Of a stretch of 64,000 bases of DNA, positions 26,045 to 35,016 are shown piece by piece (the first letter of the stretch is position 1; the number at the start of each line of letters is the position of its first letter). Position numbers and translations under genes: made by a program. The stretch lies in the NCBI GenBank assembly GCA_023665145.1, contig JAMPEM010000006.1, positions 1 through 64,000 on the forward strand. The letters run 5' to 3'. A model generated the notes under the pieces. The model searched no databases. It saw only the letters and a program-made list of their open reading frames with translations, and was not told the origin of the DNA. This DNA comes from Bacteroides sp. Its GTDB lineage: Bacteria; Bacteroidota; Bacteroidia; Bacteroidales; Muribaculaceae.

Positions 26045-27961
26045 ATGACAGCAAAACCGTTTACCGTATTAACATCCACAATTATAGCAATGGCTTCCGT
26101 ATTACCGCCAAGCGGGAATGCGGAAGCCATTGACGAGTTGGACGAGATAGTTGTGACAGCCACACGTACTCCGAAATCGCTGAAAGACGTTCCGGTAGTG
26201 ACTCGTATTATCACTAAAGAGGAATTGAAAAAATCCGATGCAACCAATATTCAAGATTTACTTACAGAAGAGCTTCCGGGACTTGAATTCGGACTTGCCA
26301 TGACACAGGAGACTTCGCTTAATCTTAACGGATTCGGTGGGAACGCAATTCTTTTTCTTATTGACGGAGAAAGGATGGCAGGCGAGACGCTTGACAATAT
26401 CGATTATGCACGATTGAATCTTGAAAACGTTGAACGCATAGAGATTGTCAAGGGAGCATCATCCGCTTTATATGGCGCAAACGCTGTGGGTGGTGTGGTA
26501 AACATTATTACATCTGAGAACAATAAACCGTGGCACATCAATCTTAACACACGATATCGGGGAGCCGGAAATGAATGGCGCTACGGTGGGGAGGCAAGCT
26601 TCAATCAAGGGAAATGGAATTCCAACACATCCATTCAATACACATCTATGGATAGAATCCGTCTTGCCGACATCTTCGACGAGCAATCCCGCGTACATGA
26701 AATATTCGGTGGAAACACCTTTAATCTCAAGGAAAAACTCACATTCCGGCTTAACAACAATGTAAGGCTTACCGCCCGTGGAGGATATTTCACGCGTGTA
26801 AGCAAACGCACCACATACGACGATCATTATAAAGACTATTCAATAGGACTGAAATCCATTATCGACTTTTCTCCTTCACAAAATCTTGAAATCGGATACG
26901 GATATGACCAATACGACAAGTCGAGATATATGGGTGGCGTCAGAACACATGAACACGACTACTCCAACCGCCAAAACACTGTACATGCTCTTTTCACTCA
27001 ATCATTTTCCATCAATGCACTAACCGTCGGTGCAGACTACATGAATGACTATCTTACGTCGTATCAGTTTTTAGACCATAAGAAACATGAACAGAACTCA
27101 GTCGACGTTTTCGCACAATTTGACTATAATCCCATTTCGTGGCTTAATCTTGTGGGAAGCCTGAGATATGACTATTATTCTGCATCAAGTCACGGTGCAA
27201 TGACGGCTCGCCTCGCTTCTCTTTTTAAACTGAAATGGTTATCCATACGCGCATCTTATTCCGGGGGATTCAGAGCGCCGTCACTCAAGGAGTTATATAT
27301 GGATTTCGATATGGCCGGTATTCAATGGATATATGGAAATCCGAATCTTAAACCTGAAAAGAGTCATAATTTCAATCTTTCTCTTGAGCGAAACGGAAGT
27401 GTCACCCACGGATTATTTGCCGGTTCATACAGTTTCTCAGCCATGGGGTATCTGAATCTATATGTCAGAAGAATCACCACTATGGATCACATAGGGATAA
27501 ATGGTGACGGCTTTCAATATAGCAATGAAGATGATGTCAAAACATCAGGAATCGACCTGACATTTCGCTATCGCGCCAACAACGGATTCGGACTTTCAGC
27601 AAGCTATAATTACCTGAATACTATGGGAAATAAACTTGATTCCCAATTTTCCCAGCCGCGACCACATTCCGCCACATGGCGAATAGATTATGATCATCGT
27701 TTCAGTAAGAAATATCAGTTATACGCCGGACTGAGCGGCAGATATCTTTCCAAAGCCGATACTGAATATCCCACCGACGGTGCCTATTCTTTATGGAAAT
27801 TAACTATTAGGCAGACTTTAAGCAAAGGGATTGACATCACCTTCGCTATTGACAATCTTTTCAATTACAAACCTAAGATTTATTATTACAATTCCCCATT
27901 GACAAAGGGTATAACCTGGCAAATAGGTCTTTCCCTCGACTTGAATTCGATTATCAAATAA
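26045..27961 (+). CDS. TonB-dependent outer-membrane receptor
   Basis: A 638-residue receptor with signal peptide, TonB box region (DELDEIVVTATRTPKSLKDVPV), plug domain (residues ~45-155, with FGGNAILFLIDGERM and NVERIEIVKGASSALYGANAVGGVVNI), and a beta-barrel. The FRAP and NPNL motifs (GGFRAPSLKELY, YGNPNLKPEKS) are those of the CirA/HmuR/BtuB class that import haem, cobalamin or siderophores. It lacks the N-terminal carboxypeptidase-like domain of SusC proteins. The ligand is unknown; no cobalamin riboswitch precedes it, so B12 is less likely. Paired with the calycin-like lipoprotein upstream. Confidence 0.93.
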   Translation: MTAKPFTVLTSTIIAMASVLPPSGNAEAIDELDEIVVTATRTPKSLKDVPVVTRIITKEELKKSDATNIQDLLTEELPGLEFGLAMTQETSLNLNGFGGNAILFLIDGERMAGETLDNIDYARLNLENVERIEIVKGASSALYGANAVGGVVNIITSENNKPWHINLNTRYRGAGNEWRYGGEASFNQGKWNSNTSIQYTSMDRIRLADIFDEQSRVHEIFGGNTFNLKEKLTFRLNNNVRLTARGGYFTRVSKRTTYDDHYKDYSIGLKSIIDFSPSQNLEIGYGYDQYDKSRYMGGVRTHEHDYSNRQNTVHALFTQSFSINALTVGADYMNDYLTSYQFLDHKKHEQNSVDVFAQFDYNPISWLNLVGSLRYDYYSASSHGAMTARLASLFKLKWLSIRASYSGGFRAPSLKELYMDFDMAGIQWIYGNPNLKPEKSHNFNLSLERNGSVTHGLFAGSYSFSAMGYLNLYVRRITTMDHIGINGDGFQYSNEDDVKTSGIDLTFRYRANNGFGLSASYNYLNTMGNKLDSQFSQPRPHSATWRIDYDHRFSKKYQLYAGLSGRYLSKADTEYPTDGAYSLWKLTIRQTLSKGIDITFAIDNLFNYKPKIYYYNSPLTKGITWQIGLSLDLNSIIK

Positions 27962-27970
27962 ACTGACTAA

Positions 27971-28010
27971 GAGGTTGTTTAATCGCAAACATCTATTTTC
28001 AAACAACCTC
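27971..28010. repeat. GAGGTTGTTT-type inverted repeat after the receptor gene
   Basis: 10-base arms (27971-27980 and 28001-28010) with a 20-base AT-rich spacer between the converging TonB receptor and nitroreductase genes. Same core as the hairpin at 26009; it may serve as a weak bidirectional terminator. Confidence 0.7.
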
Positions 28011-28522
28011 TAAATATACGATACTGTCTGATTGAGCGGTTTGCGAGAATCGTGATTGGGCAGAGGGTCGGCTCCTTCGGCAGCAAAACCTAAATCAAGA
28101 ATCATAAGAATCTCCTCTTCATCGGGCAACCCTAATGCAGAATGGAGCTTTTCGGGGTCAAAATTATTTACCCAACAGGAGTTTACACCAATTTCCGAAG
28201 CTGCAAGAATCAAGTGTGTTGCGACAATTGTGGCATCCTCTATTCCGGAATCTCTTTTTCCACCGGGATAGGTAAATACATTATCTTTATTAAAGGCAAC
28301 AACGAGAACGGTTGGTGCAGCATAACGACATGGAGTACACCGGTCTATCTTTGCTAATGCCTCGGCTGACCGGACAACATAAATATGTTGCTCCTGCAAA
28401 TTTTTTGCAGTGGGAGCCAATCGTCCACAATTAAGAATGTAATCAATATCCTCCGGACTTACCTGACGGTCGCTATATTTTTTACAAGAGAATCTTTTTC
28501 TCGCCAATTCTTCAAATTTCAT
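28010..28522 (-). CDS. Nitroreductase family protein
   Basis: A 170-residue FMN-dependent oxidoreductase. N-terminus FEELARKRFSCKKYSDRQVSPEDI holds the Arg/Ser phosphate-binding part, and GRLAPTAKNLQEQHIYVVRSAE and GVNSCWVNNFDPEKLHSAL are typical of the small nitroreductases found in Bacteroidales. The substrate is unknown. Stop codon overlaps the arm of the repeat at 27971-28010. A half site of the same repeat lies 16 bases before its start (28538-28547). Confidence 0.9.
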   Translation of the reverse strand: MKFEELARKRFSCKKYSDRQVSPEDIDYILNCGRLAPTAKNLQEQHIYVVRSAEALAKIDRCTPCRYAAPTVLVVAFNKDNVFTYPGGKRDSGIEDATIVATHLILAASEIGVNSCWVNNFDPEKLHSALGLPDEEEILMILDLGFAAEGADPLPNHDSRKPLNQTVSYI

Positions 28523-28551
28523 ATCTAATCATTTTAAGAGGTTGTTTACAA

Positions 28552-29511
28552 TCAATGAAACGGTTTTGTTATAGCATTCTGAATCTCTTGTATAGTCCCT
28601 GCAATAGGAGTAATAATGGGTTTGAACTCCGGTTCACCGCTACAAAAAACATTCAGGCTTTTGGGGTGACATTTGATATCAATCTCTTTAGGAAACATCA
28701 CCGGCTCTCCGTCGATATGACCCTCCATTTCCGAGCCGCACTCTATAGTGAAATGCGACGCCTGACGAGTATCAAATCGACCGTTTGTCTTTATCAACCC
28801 CGTAAAAAGTTCAATTGAATTCCGCGCCAGGTCAATTGGATTTCCGGGATTGACTACGGTAAGATCAAGAAGTCCGTCGGTCATTGACGCATGCGGAGCT
28901 ATAAAAGCATTATTACCATATTGAGAGCTATTGGCGACTGCTATTATTAGAGCCTGTTTTGTAAACTGTTCATTTGGGGTAGTGACACGATATGTAAACG
29001 GTTTATACGATTTAGCCTCTTTAGCAATCACTCTTAGATAAGCGATTTTACCCCTCTTGCGACAACGGGCAAACTCATGGCTAACACGGGCATCAAATCC
29101 TACTCCAAACGTACAGAAGAATGGTTTACCATTGGCTGTAGCATAATCACATCTCATGGAATGTCCATGCAGAATCACCTTCAGAGCCTCAACGGGATCA
29201 AGCGGCAAAGCAAGGTGACGAGCCAAGCCATTTCCGGAGCCACATGGTATTATACCCAGACATGTAGAAGAATTACAGAGAGCTGAAGCCACCTCATTGA
29301 CAGTGCCGTCACCACCAATTGCTACTACAGCATCATACTCATCCTTGACTGCTTCAGCCGCAAAATCATATGCATCACCTCCGGCAGACGTTTCCACAAT
29401 GCTGCCATCGATATCAAGCTCTGTCATACACTTCAATGCAAATTCCGCCATCCGTGACTTTTCAATAGTCCCGGATACCGGATTTACCACTATCAGATAT
29501 TTACGCTTCAT
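28552..29511 (-). CDS. Diacylglycerol kinase-like lipid kinase
   Basis: A 319-residue protein of the DagK catalytic family (soluble, YegS/DgkB type). Motifs: VVNPVSGT at the start, AIGGDGTVNEVASAL (the ATP-binding GGDGT), GIIPCGSGNGLARHLALP, and the C-terminal sheet with DGLLDLTVV and IDGEPVMFP. The substrate may be diacylglycerol, ceramide or another lipid alcohol. It lies within 1.5 kb of the head-group operon at 30050-36421 and near the inositol-phosphate synthase, so a link to lipid metabolism there is reasonable. Same strand as nitroreductase, gap 29 bases. Confidence 0.9.
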   Translation of the reverse strand: MKRKYLIVVNPVSGTIEKSRMAEFALKCMTELDIDGSIVETSAGGDAYDFAAEAVKDEYDAVVAIGGDGTVNEVASALCNSSTCLGIIPCGSGNGLARHLALPLDPVEALKVILHGHSMRCDYATANGKPFFCTFGVGFDARVSHEFARCRKRGKIAYLRVIAKEAKSYKPFTYRVTTPNEQFTKQALIIAVANSSQYGNNAFIAPHASMTDGLLDLTVVNPGNPIDLARNSIELFTGLIKTNGRFDTRQASHFTIECGSEMEGHIDGEPVMFPKEIDIKCHPKSLNVFCSGEPEFKPIITPIAGTIQEIQNAITKPFH

Positions 29512-29835
29512 ACTTTACTGTCAAAACAAAATAGCGCATCAGAAGTACAAAATTACATAAAAAAGACGAGTCCTACAACCCCGGAATCCCATCCTCCTGA
29601 TTCTGTTCTACATAAAATCAATACTCCATCGGAATTAAATTTTCACATACAGAGGTTGTTAAAGAATAATTCCTTTATCCGTACGCATAACACATTAACG
29701 GGGCGTTTGGGTCAAAATCAAATGTAAAAAATTGCAGATAAAGAAATCGGTCTTATAAGACACACCCTAATTTGCAAATAGTCAACATCTTGCAATTTTA
29801 AAATAAAAATAAATGCAAGATAGATTAAAAAAAAT

Positions 29836-29866
29836 TTTGTCAGGAGAAAAAAAAATTGTAACTTTG
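29836..29866 (+). promoter_or_regulatory. Promoter of tRNA-Leu
   Basis: TTTG (29836-29839), 19-base spacer, TAACTTTG (29859-29866), 10 bases before the tRNA. Confidence 0.8.
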
Positions 29867-29876
29867 CAGTCAGAAA

Positions 29877-29958
29877 GCCCGGATGGCGGAATCGGTAGAC
29901 GCGTCGGTCTCAAACACCGATGGAGCAATCCGTGCCGGTTCGACCCCGGCTCCGGGTA
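29877..29958 (+). tRNA. tRNA-Leu, anticodon CAA
   Basis: 82 bases, folds as a class II tRNA: acceptor GCCCGGA with TCCGGGT (G-U at the end pair), anticodon stem TCGGT/ACCGA with loop CTCAAAC (anticodon CAA for UUG codons), a short variable arm, and T arm GCCGG/CCGGC with TTCGACC. CCA is not encoded. Confidence 0.93.
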
Positions 29959-29961
29959 CAT

Positions 29962-29997
29962 AATCGGAAGTTTTCTTTGGAAAACTTCCGATTTTTT
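29962..29997 (+). terminator. Terminator of tRNA-Leu
   Basis: 14-base-pair perfect hairpin (29962-29975 with 29980-29993) and loop TTTG, followed by six T on the plus strand, three bases after the tRNA end. Confidence 0.92.
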
Positions 29998-30049
29998 GTT
30001 ATTTTTGAAGTTGCTAATAACTGTTCTTATAAGGCAAATTATGGGTGTC

Positions 30050-30775
30050 TCATGCAGGGGATATCAATGAAGCAAGCGAGGGGAGTCGATAAGTGCCTTG
30101 AGGAAGCTCTATTGGTGTCGTTTCCCATTGCGTGCTTTCAAGCCAAGCTGTCTTGCAGCCTATTTCTTTGGCCGGTAGGATGTCCTTTTTTACACTATCC
30201 CCTATCACCAATATATCTTCTGCCGGAATTCTCAGCCTTGTAACGGCCATACGGAAAATTTTCGGATCGGGTTTGCGAACACCGGCCGTTGCACTTTCCA
30301 CAATTACATCAAAGAGGGTATCTATATTAAAATCTTTAAGCACTGTGTGAAGATTGCCATAAAAATTGGAAACAAGTGCGAGCGGATATTTTTCATGCAG
30401 TTTTTTAAGCACTTTCGCAGCAGAAGTCACGCATCTACGCGCATAGGCATAGCAAAACTCTGCCAATACATCAGCTTTTTGCTCTATAAGTGCCGGGGGA
30501 AACAATCCCTGTTCTGAAAGCCATTGCAGCTGTATATGTATCTTAATTCGCAACATATCGTCAAACTTATGATTGGGCAATATATGCAGGACACGTGCGA
30601 GTTCTCGTTCCGCATAAACATACGCTTGGCGAAATTGACCCTTTGAGACGGCAACTGATTCGGCATGATATGCAAGCCAAATGACCTCGCTCCAATGTTC
30701 GCCAGCTGTATCAAGTGTGCCACCATAGTCGAATATTATGGCATGTATGTTTTCGAGAATTGGATTGTCCATCAT
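30050..30775 (-). CDS. HAD family phosphatase, last gene of the lipid operon
   Basis: A 241-residue HAD hydrolase. Motif I is IIFDYGGTLD (nucleophile Asp followed by YGGTLD), motif II LALVSNFYG, motif III K in GVRKPDPKIF, and motif IV VIGDSVKKDILPAKEIG. The cap is helical (residues ~20-100), as in small-molecule phosphatases. Substrate unknown. As the last gene of an operon with inositol-lipid enzymes, 5 bases after the previous stop, it might remove a phosphate from an inositol or glycerol phosphate, but this is inference only. Confidence 0.9.
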   Translation of the reverse strand: MMDNPILENIHAIIFDYGGTLDTAGEHWSEVIWLAYHAESVAVSKGQFRQAYVYAERELARVLHILPNHKFDDMLRIKIHIQLQWLSEQGLFPPALIEQKADVLAEFCYAYARRCVTSAAKVLKKLHEKYPLALVSNFYGNLHTVLKDFNIDTLFDVIVESATAGVRKPDPKIFRMAVTRLRIPAEDILVIGDSVKKDILPAKEIGCKTAWLESTQWETTPIELPQGTYRLPSLASLISPA

Positions 30776-30780
30776 AGTTT

Positions 30781-31722
30781 TTATTTGTTGTTCTTAATTT
30801 CAATTGTCAGTTTTTGGCAAATCTTCTCGTGCCGATACATCATATAAATCAGAAGTATGTTTAATACAGTGATTTCAAATGCGAAGTAAAGCCATGGCAT
30901 TCTAAAAATAAGAATTGCGGCAAAGAGTGCGAAACATCTGGTATTGAAAGAGAGAATGTTGGTATATTTCATGAGTGGCAGCGAGAGAAGGCGGAATTCT
31001 TGACGGAAGGAGGCCGGTATTTCTTGCCCGTATTTCTGCAAAAGGGCACGACGCATACGCTGCATCCAGGGTGTTCTTTTCTCTTGTCCTACGGTATAGT
31101 TGGTATAGAAGGCAAGTACCAATTTGGCTCTGAAATCATGTTTCCATGTCAATGCATTGAATCTCTCCCGGAGTGTTTTTGCATTATCCAATTCGCTCCC
31201 GGCTTCGCCCTTTAGGAAATAGAGATGAAACTGTCTGTAATAGTCGGCCATGGCAGCCTGCACACCATGACAAAAACCTGTAACGGCGGCCAACACCCAT
31301 ATAGACCAAGGATGCTGCATAAAGAATGCTGAAGTATGGACTTCTCTGAGGCATATTGAAGCATAAATTGCGACAAACCATATATCTCCCGAAAGTCCGT
31401 CAAGGATTCTCCCGAGACGGGAATATTGTCCTGTCATTCGAGCAAGTTGTCCATCAGCACTATCGAATGAATTAGCCCATACAAGAAGCAATGCACCAAG
31501 CAAATTCCACCATATATTGTTGAAATAAAATGCCACACCGGCTCCAATACCGATGAATATTGATGCTACCGTTATTACGTTGGGATGGACATGTAGTTTC
31601 TTGCCAAGCACAGCCCAAGCAAATCCTATAGGACGATAGAAAATAAGGTCAAACCATTCTTCAGTGTCATAGGATTTTAACGATTGTCTATATGAATCGC
31701 GCAGGGATTGCTTTTTGGTCAT
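30781..31722 (-). CDS. CDP-alcohol phosphatidyltransferase, long form
   Basis: A 313-residue integral membrane enzyme with the complete family motif D-x2-DG-x2-AR-x8-G-x3-D-x3-D in FDSADGQLARMTGQYSRL followed by GRILDGLSGD. It is longer than PgsA-type proteins, with an extra soluble stretch of about 80 residues (around residues 175-255) between membrane helices. Such enzymes transfer a CDP-activated group onto an alcohol or the reverse. It is the second enzyme of this kind in the operon, next to an acyltransferase (4-base gap) and a HAD phosphatase (5-base gap). Substrates cannot be read from the sequence. Confidence 0.93.
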   Translation of the reverse strand: MTKKQSLRDSYRQSLKSYDTEEWFDLIFYRPIGFAWAVLGKKLHVHPNVITVASIFIGIGAGVAFYFNNIWWNLLGALLLVWANSFDSADGQLARMTGQYSRLGRILDGLSGDIWFVAIYASICLREVHTSAFFMQHPWSIWVLAAVTGFCHGVQAAMADYYRQFHLYFLKGEAGSELDNAKTLRERFNALTWKHDFRAKLVLAFYTNYTVGQEKRTPWMQRMRRALLQKYGQEIPASFRQEFRLLSLPLMKYTNILSFNTRCFALFAAILIFRMPWLYFAFEITVLNILLIYMMYRHEKICQKLTIEIKNNK

Positions 31723-31726
31723 TCTT

Positions 31727-32620
31727 TTATTTGCTGTATATATTTCGCAGTTGATAAGTTTTTTCTCTGAGCATTTCTCCCAATCCTTCGATATTTCCTT
31801 TGTATTGCGCCTGTTCTTCAGGCATAATGGGATTGCCGATGGATATGTGCACCTCCTTGTTTCGCTTGCGAAAAACCTCTGAGGGAAGTCTCAGTGAACG
31901 TGCCGGCCAGCATGCATGTCCCAAGAAATTGAAGAGCCAAGAGTTTGATCCGTGAAAAAATATCGGTATTACGGGTACTTTTGCTCTGGAAATAATTTCG
32001 AGTACCGATTTCTGCCAGGGACGGTCGATAAGCTCCCCCTTCATATTTGTCTTGCTCATTGCTCCCGCAGGGAAGAACCCGATTGGATGTCCGTCGCGTA
32101 GCTGTCGGAACACTTCGCGTATACCATTGATGGAGATTGATCTTTTTTTAGGGTCGATTGACCATGCATCCACAGAGATAAAATTGGGGCGCATGGCTGA
32201 GAGATGAGAAAGGAAATAATTGACCATTACTTTATAATCAGGACGAAGACGGGTAATAAGGTAGATAAGTGTTATTCCGTCTACAGCACCGAAAGGATGA
32301 TTGCTCACCGTTATGAAAGGCCCGGTTTTGAATCTGTCCAATATATCCTGATTGTCTATCCGCATCTTGAATTTGAAATCATCCTCTACAAGATGTTTAA
32401 CAAATTCAGCACCGGGGGTCTGAGACCAACGTCCGTGAACACGGTTAACTTCATCGACGCGCAGCCAATGAAGCAATGCGTTTACAAGCTTCTCGTGTCC
32501 TTCAAGCTTTGGTGCCATCTTGCGAATGTCATCGTAGGTCAAAACAGCCGGCCGGACATTATATTTTTTTATCAATTCTTCGGAACTCAATTGTGAGTCA
32601 TCGCGTTGATCAGTTGCCAT
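31727..32620 (-). CDS. Lysophospholipid acyltransferase family protein
   Basis: A 297-residue acyltransferase with the HX4D-type motif in SNHPFGAVDG, then GFFPAGAMS (motif II) and VPVIPIFFHGSNSWLF (motif III). It looks like the OlsF/PlsC-hemolysin-related group often annotated as 1-acyl-sn-glycerol-3-phosphate acyltransferase, but the sequence N-terminal to the motif is extended by about 120 residues. It would add acyl chains to a lipid precursor. Flanked by PAP2 (29-base gap) and CDP-alcohol transferase genes (4-base gap). Confidence 0.9.
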   Translation of the reverse strand: MATDQRDDSQLSSEELIKKYNVRPAVLTYDDIRKMAPKLEGHEKLVNALLHWLRVDEVNRVHGRWSQTPGAEFVKHLVEDDFKFKMRIDNQDILDRFKTGPFITVSNHPFGAVDGITLIYLITRLRPDYKVMVNYFLSHLSAMRPNFISVDAWSIDPKKRSISINGIREVFRQLRDGHPIGFFPAGAMSKTNMKGELIDRPWQKSVLEIISRAKVPVIPIFFHGSNSWLFNFLGHACWPARSLRLPSEVFRKRNKEVHISIGNPIMPEEQAQYKGNIEGLGEMLREKTYQLRNIYSK

Positions 32621-32649
32621 AATTCTTGATTGCTAAATTCTTGAGAGAT

Positions 32650-33597
32650 TCAATTGGCTTTGATATAATTGACATATCTATCCATAAAACGCTTAAACGC
32701 CGGTATCTTCATAAATCCGTATTCAAACAGAATAAATCCGGCCAAAGCACAACCTATTCCACCCATTACATCGATTATATAATGATGGGAGGTGTAGACC
32801 GCTGTAGTCCATATTCCGAGAGTCACTATCCCAAGAAGAATCTGCCAGAAAAGGCCTGAGCGGAGTCTGAGTGCATATATAAAGGCCACAAGGGTATAAG
32901 CAGAATGAAGGGAGGGGAAAGCTGCAAAGACATTTGCATTTCGTTCATAAAGGCCGTGGAATATATTTAATCCGGTCATAGCGTCGAAGGCCGCTAATCC
33001 GGCCATATTCCCGGGAGTCCCGGTGACAGGGTCGAATCCATATTTGGCCGGATACCATGGTGGGGCTGCCGGATGTACGTAATATAGTCCAAACCCTATT
33101 AGATTGACAAGCAGAAAGACAATAGCGAAATGAAGGTAACCTCTACGTTTTTTCTTCCAATAAAGCCACAGTCCGTATATTACCGGAAGTGGCACCCAGC
33201 ACAGATAAAAGAGTCCTCCGAGGAAATCCATGAGCGGTGATGTGTGTAGTGCAAAGTATTCGTTCGGAGTCAGGACTCCTTGCGCCGTTGCAATACCAAA
33301 GAACTCTTTTTCCGCGTCATATAGCCCTTTGACGTCGATTGGATTCACTTCATAATTGGGGAGAAGATTCATCCAATCGTATGAGATTCCAAAAATTATA
33401 AAAGGGAGAAGGGCTACAACAAGTCTGCGAGACGGTGTCGTGACAAAGAAGAGTGCTGAAATCAGGATTGCCAATCCTATGTGTTCGGGACGAAATCCGA
33501 TAAACAGTATAGTGATTGACAACCATAATGCCAATGCGATAATACATATTCCGGATTCATAGAACGATGGTGTCCGAATTATTTTGTTTTTTTTCAT
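32650..33597 (-). CDS. PAP2 superfamily protein, Aur1-like
   Basis: A 315-residue membrane protein with about six to seven helices. Its active-site pattern VHPAAPPWYP, AAFPSLHSAYTL and TSHHYIIDVMGG matches the PAP2_3/Aur1 form, in which yeast Aur1 transfers phosphoinositol from phosphatidylinositol to ceramide. In Bacteroidota such proteins near inositol-lipid genes may make inositol phosphoceramide. The histidines and serine-histidine pairs for catalysis are present. It is embedded between a PIP-synthase-like gene (29 bases away) and an acyltransferase gene. Confidence 0.9.
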   Translation of the reverse strand: MKKNKIIRTPSFYESGICIIALALWLSITILFIGFRPEHIGLAILISALFFVTTPSRRLVVALLPFIIFGISYDWMNLLPNYEVNPIDVKGLYDAEKEFFGIATAQGVLTPNEYFALHTSPLMDFLGGLFYLCWVPLPVIYGLWLYWKKKRRGYLHFAIVFLLVNLIGFGLYYVHPAAPPWYPAKYGFDPVTGTPGNMAGLAAFDAMTGLNIFHGLYERNANVFAAFPSLHSAYTLVAFIYALRLRSGLFWQILLGIVTLGIWTTAVYTSHHYIIDVMGGIGCALAGFILFEYGFMKIPAFKRFMDRYVNYIKAN

Positions 33598-33626
33598 TCT
33601 GACAATATTGTGGATTCCGGATTATA

Positions 33627-34319
33627 TCACTGCAATTGTTTACGACAATGATTCAATCGTGCTATAGCTGTGATATTTGCAAAGAGGGCAATTATAGTCA
33701 TTCCGGCTGTCAATATCCAATCGGGATTGAATCCGGCCTGAGAATGTGTCATACACATTCCCGTAATACCGGTAGCAAGCAAAGAGACACAAGTCACCAC
33801 CACGCGTTCAGGACGTTGCATAAAACCGATTTTACATTCCAAACCGAGACCTTCAGCCCTAGCCCGAGTATATGATACCATGATTGAACCTACAAGAGCA
33901 AGGAAAGTAACAAGTGCTCCTACGAGTGAGCCTGTCTCAAACAAATAATATGATATCCCGCCAAGTGTTGCCAATTCACAATATCGGTCAAGAACAGAAT
34001 CGAACATTGCACCGAAGCGGGACTCCATTTTCCCCAATCGCGCCACTTGACCGTCAAGCATGTCAAAAAGAGAGAAAGCGATGATTACTCCACCGGAAAC
34101 CGTGACAAGTATATAGTCGCTGTCACCACCATTCATCACCTTCCATCCGGCCACTATCAAAAGTGCTGCTCCGGCTATCTGTCCCAACAACCCGATAAAT
34201 GTTACCATATTGGGAGTTACTCCCATTTTTATCAAGAGATGTACTAACGGATTGATCACAAAATAAATCCCCTGTTGCAGAGAATTTCTCAATGATTTGA
34301 ATGTAGACTTATTTATCAT
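33627..34319 (-). CDS. Phosphatidylinositol-phosphate synthase-like CDP-alcohol transferase
   Basis: A 230-residue membrane enzyme. The motif FDMLDGQVARLGKMESRFG followed by AMFDSVLDR has all aspartates of D-x2-DG-x2-AR-x8-G-x3-D-x3-D, and YTRARAEGLGLECKIGFM then QRPERVV matches the substrate-binding segment of mycobacterial phosphatidylinositol-phosphate synthase. It would join inositol 3-phosphate to CDP-diacylglycerol in the inner membrane. Together with inositol-phosphate synthase at 22676 and PgpA at 35017 it makes a complete logic for phosphatidylinositol. Confidence 0.9.
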   Translation of the reverse strand: MINKSTFKSLRNSLQQGIYFVINPLVHLLIKMGVTPNMVTFIGLLGQIAGAALLIVAGWKVMNGGDSDYILVTVSGGVIIAFSLFDMLDGQVARLGKMESRFGAMFDSVLDRYCELATLGGISYYLFETGSLVGALVTFLALVGSIMVSYTRARAEGLGLECKIGFMQRPERVVVTCVSLLATGITGMCMTHSQAGFNPDWILTAGMTIIALFANITAIARLNHCRKQLQ

Positions 34320-34369
34320 ATTATAATTTGCAAAATTTAACAGTCACGACTTCTCTTTTATGCCTCATT

Positions 34370-34981
34370 TCATTGTTCAGGCTCTGTCTTGAGTCGTTTT
34401 TTGGGTATAATCCAATAGGTGATTTTTATAAAGTATTTATCCCACTTGAAGGGGCGATATACGAAATTGCGTTGAAGTACAAAATTCCAGAACCAGGAGA
34501 CAAGCAGCGAAACGAGCAATGTAGCCGCAGAGAAAACAATCTCCGGCTCTATGTCAAGATGTTTTACCCATTCGGCACGGCTAAGTGCAAAGGTGGCAAA
34601 CGTAGTGCCATACATATTAAGCAGCAGACTTCCGGTCCATACCAATATATATTTGACAGCTACAGCCCTTACATTCTGACCAGATGCGTGGAACGTAAAT
34701 TTGTAATTAATCGAACAGTTTACAATGCCACCCACCAGAGCTCCGATTGCTACTGAGAGATTTGACCGATAAAAATCGCCCATCGAGGCAAAGACAAATG
34801 TAAAGAACACGAAGCGGCATCCCATATCAAGCCATGAAGCTGCCTGGGATGACACTACCGAGCGAAGGAACTCAAAGAACCAGTTGTCGGAATTAAGTAA
34901 TCGATCTTTAATTTCCACCGATTTACGGTCTTTCTTTGAATCCCCGGTCTGTGCGGAAGGTGCTGTATTTTTGTTACTCAT
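34370..34981 (-). CDS. GtrA family membrane protein
   Basis: A 203-residue protein with four predicted transmembrane helices; the core SQAASWLDMGCRFVFFTF, NCSINYKFTFHASG and LVSWFWNFVLQRNFVY are the GtrA family hallmarks (the latter a repeat of the NYxxxRxxVF element). GtrA-like proteins often flip or guide a polyprenyl-linked sugar for cell-surface modification; in this operon it may move a lipid head-group precursor. The N-terminus (residues 1-30) is soluble and charged. Located between PgpA (35 bases) and the PIP-synthase-like gene (50 bases). Confidence 0.9.
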   Translation of the reverse strand: MSNKNTAPSAQTGDSKKDRKSVEIKDRLLNSDNWFFEFLRSVVSSQAASWLDMGCRFVFFTFVFASMGDFYRSNLSVAIGALVGGIVNCSINYKFTFHASGQNVRAVAVKYILVWTGSLLLNMYGTTFATFALSRAEWVKHLDIEPEIVFSAATLLVSLLVSWFWNFVLQRNFVYRPFKWDKYFIKITYWIIPKKRLKTEPEQ

Positions 34982-35016
34982 AGGAGAGCAATGTTAGGTA
35001 TCGTTAGTTCTAAATT

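Noticed and set aside
29813..30243. Open frames across tRNA-Leu and its terminator
   Set aside because: They run through the tRNA and the hairpin, have no coding character, and the tRNA explains the sequence.
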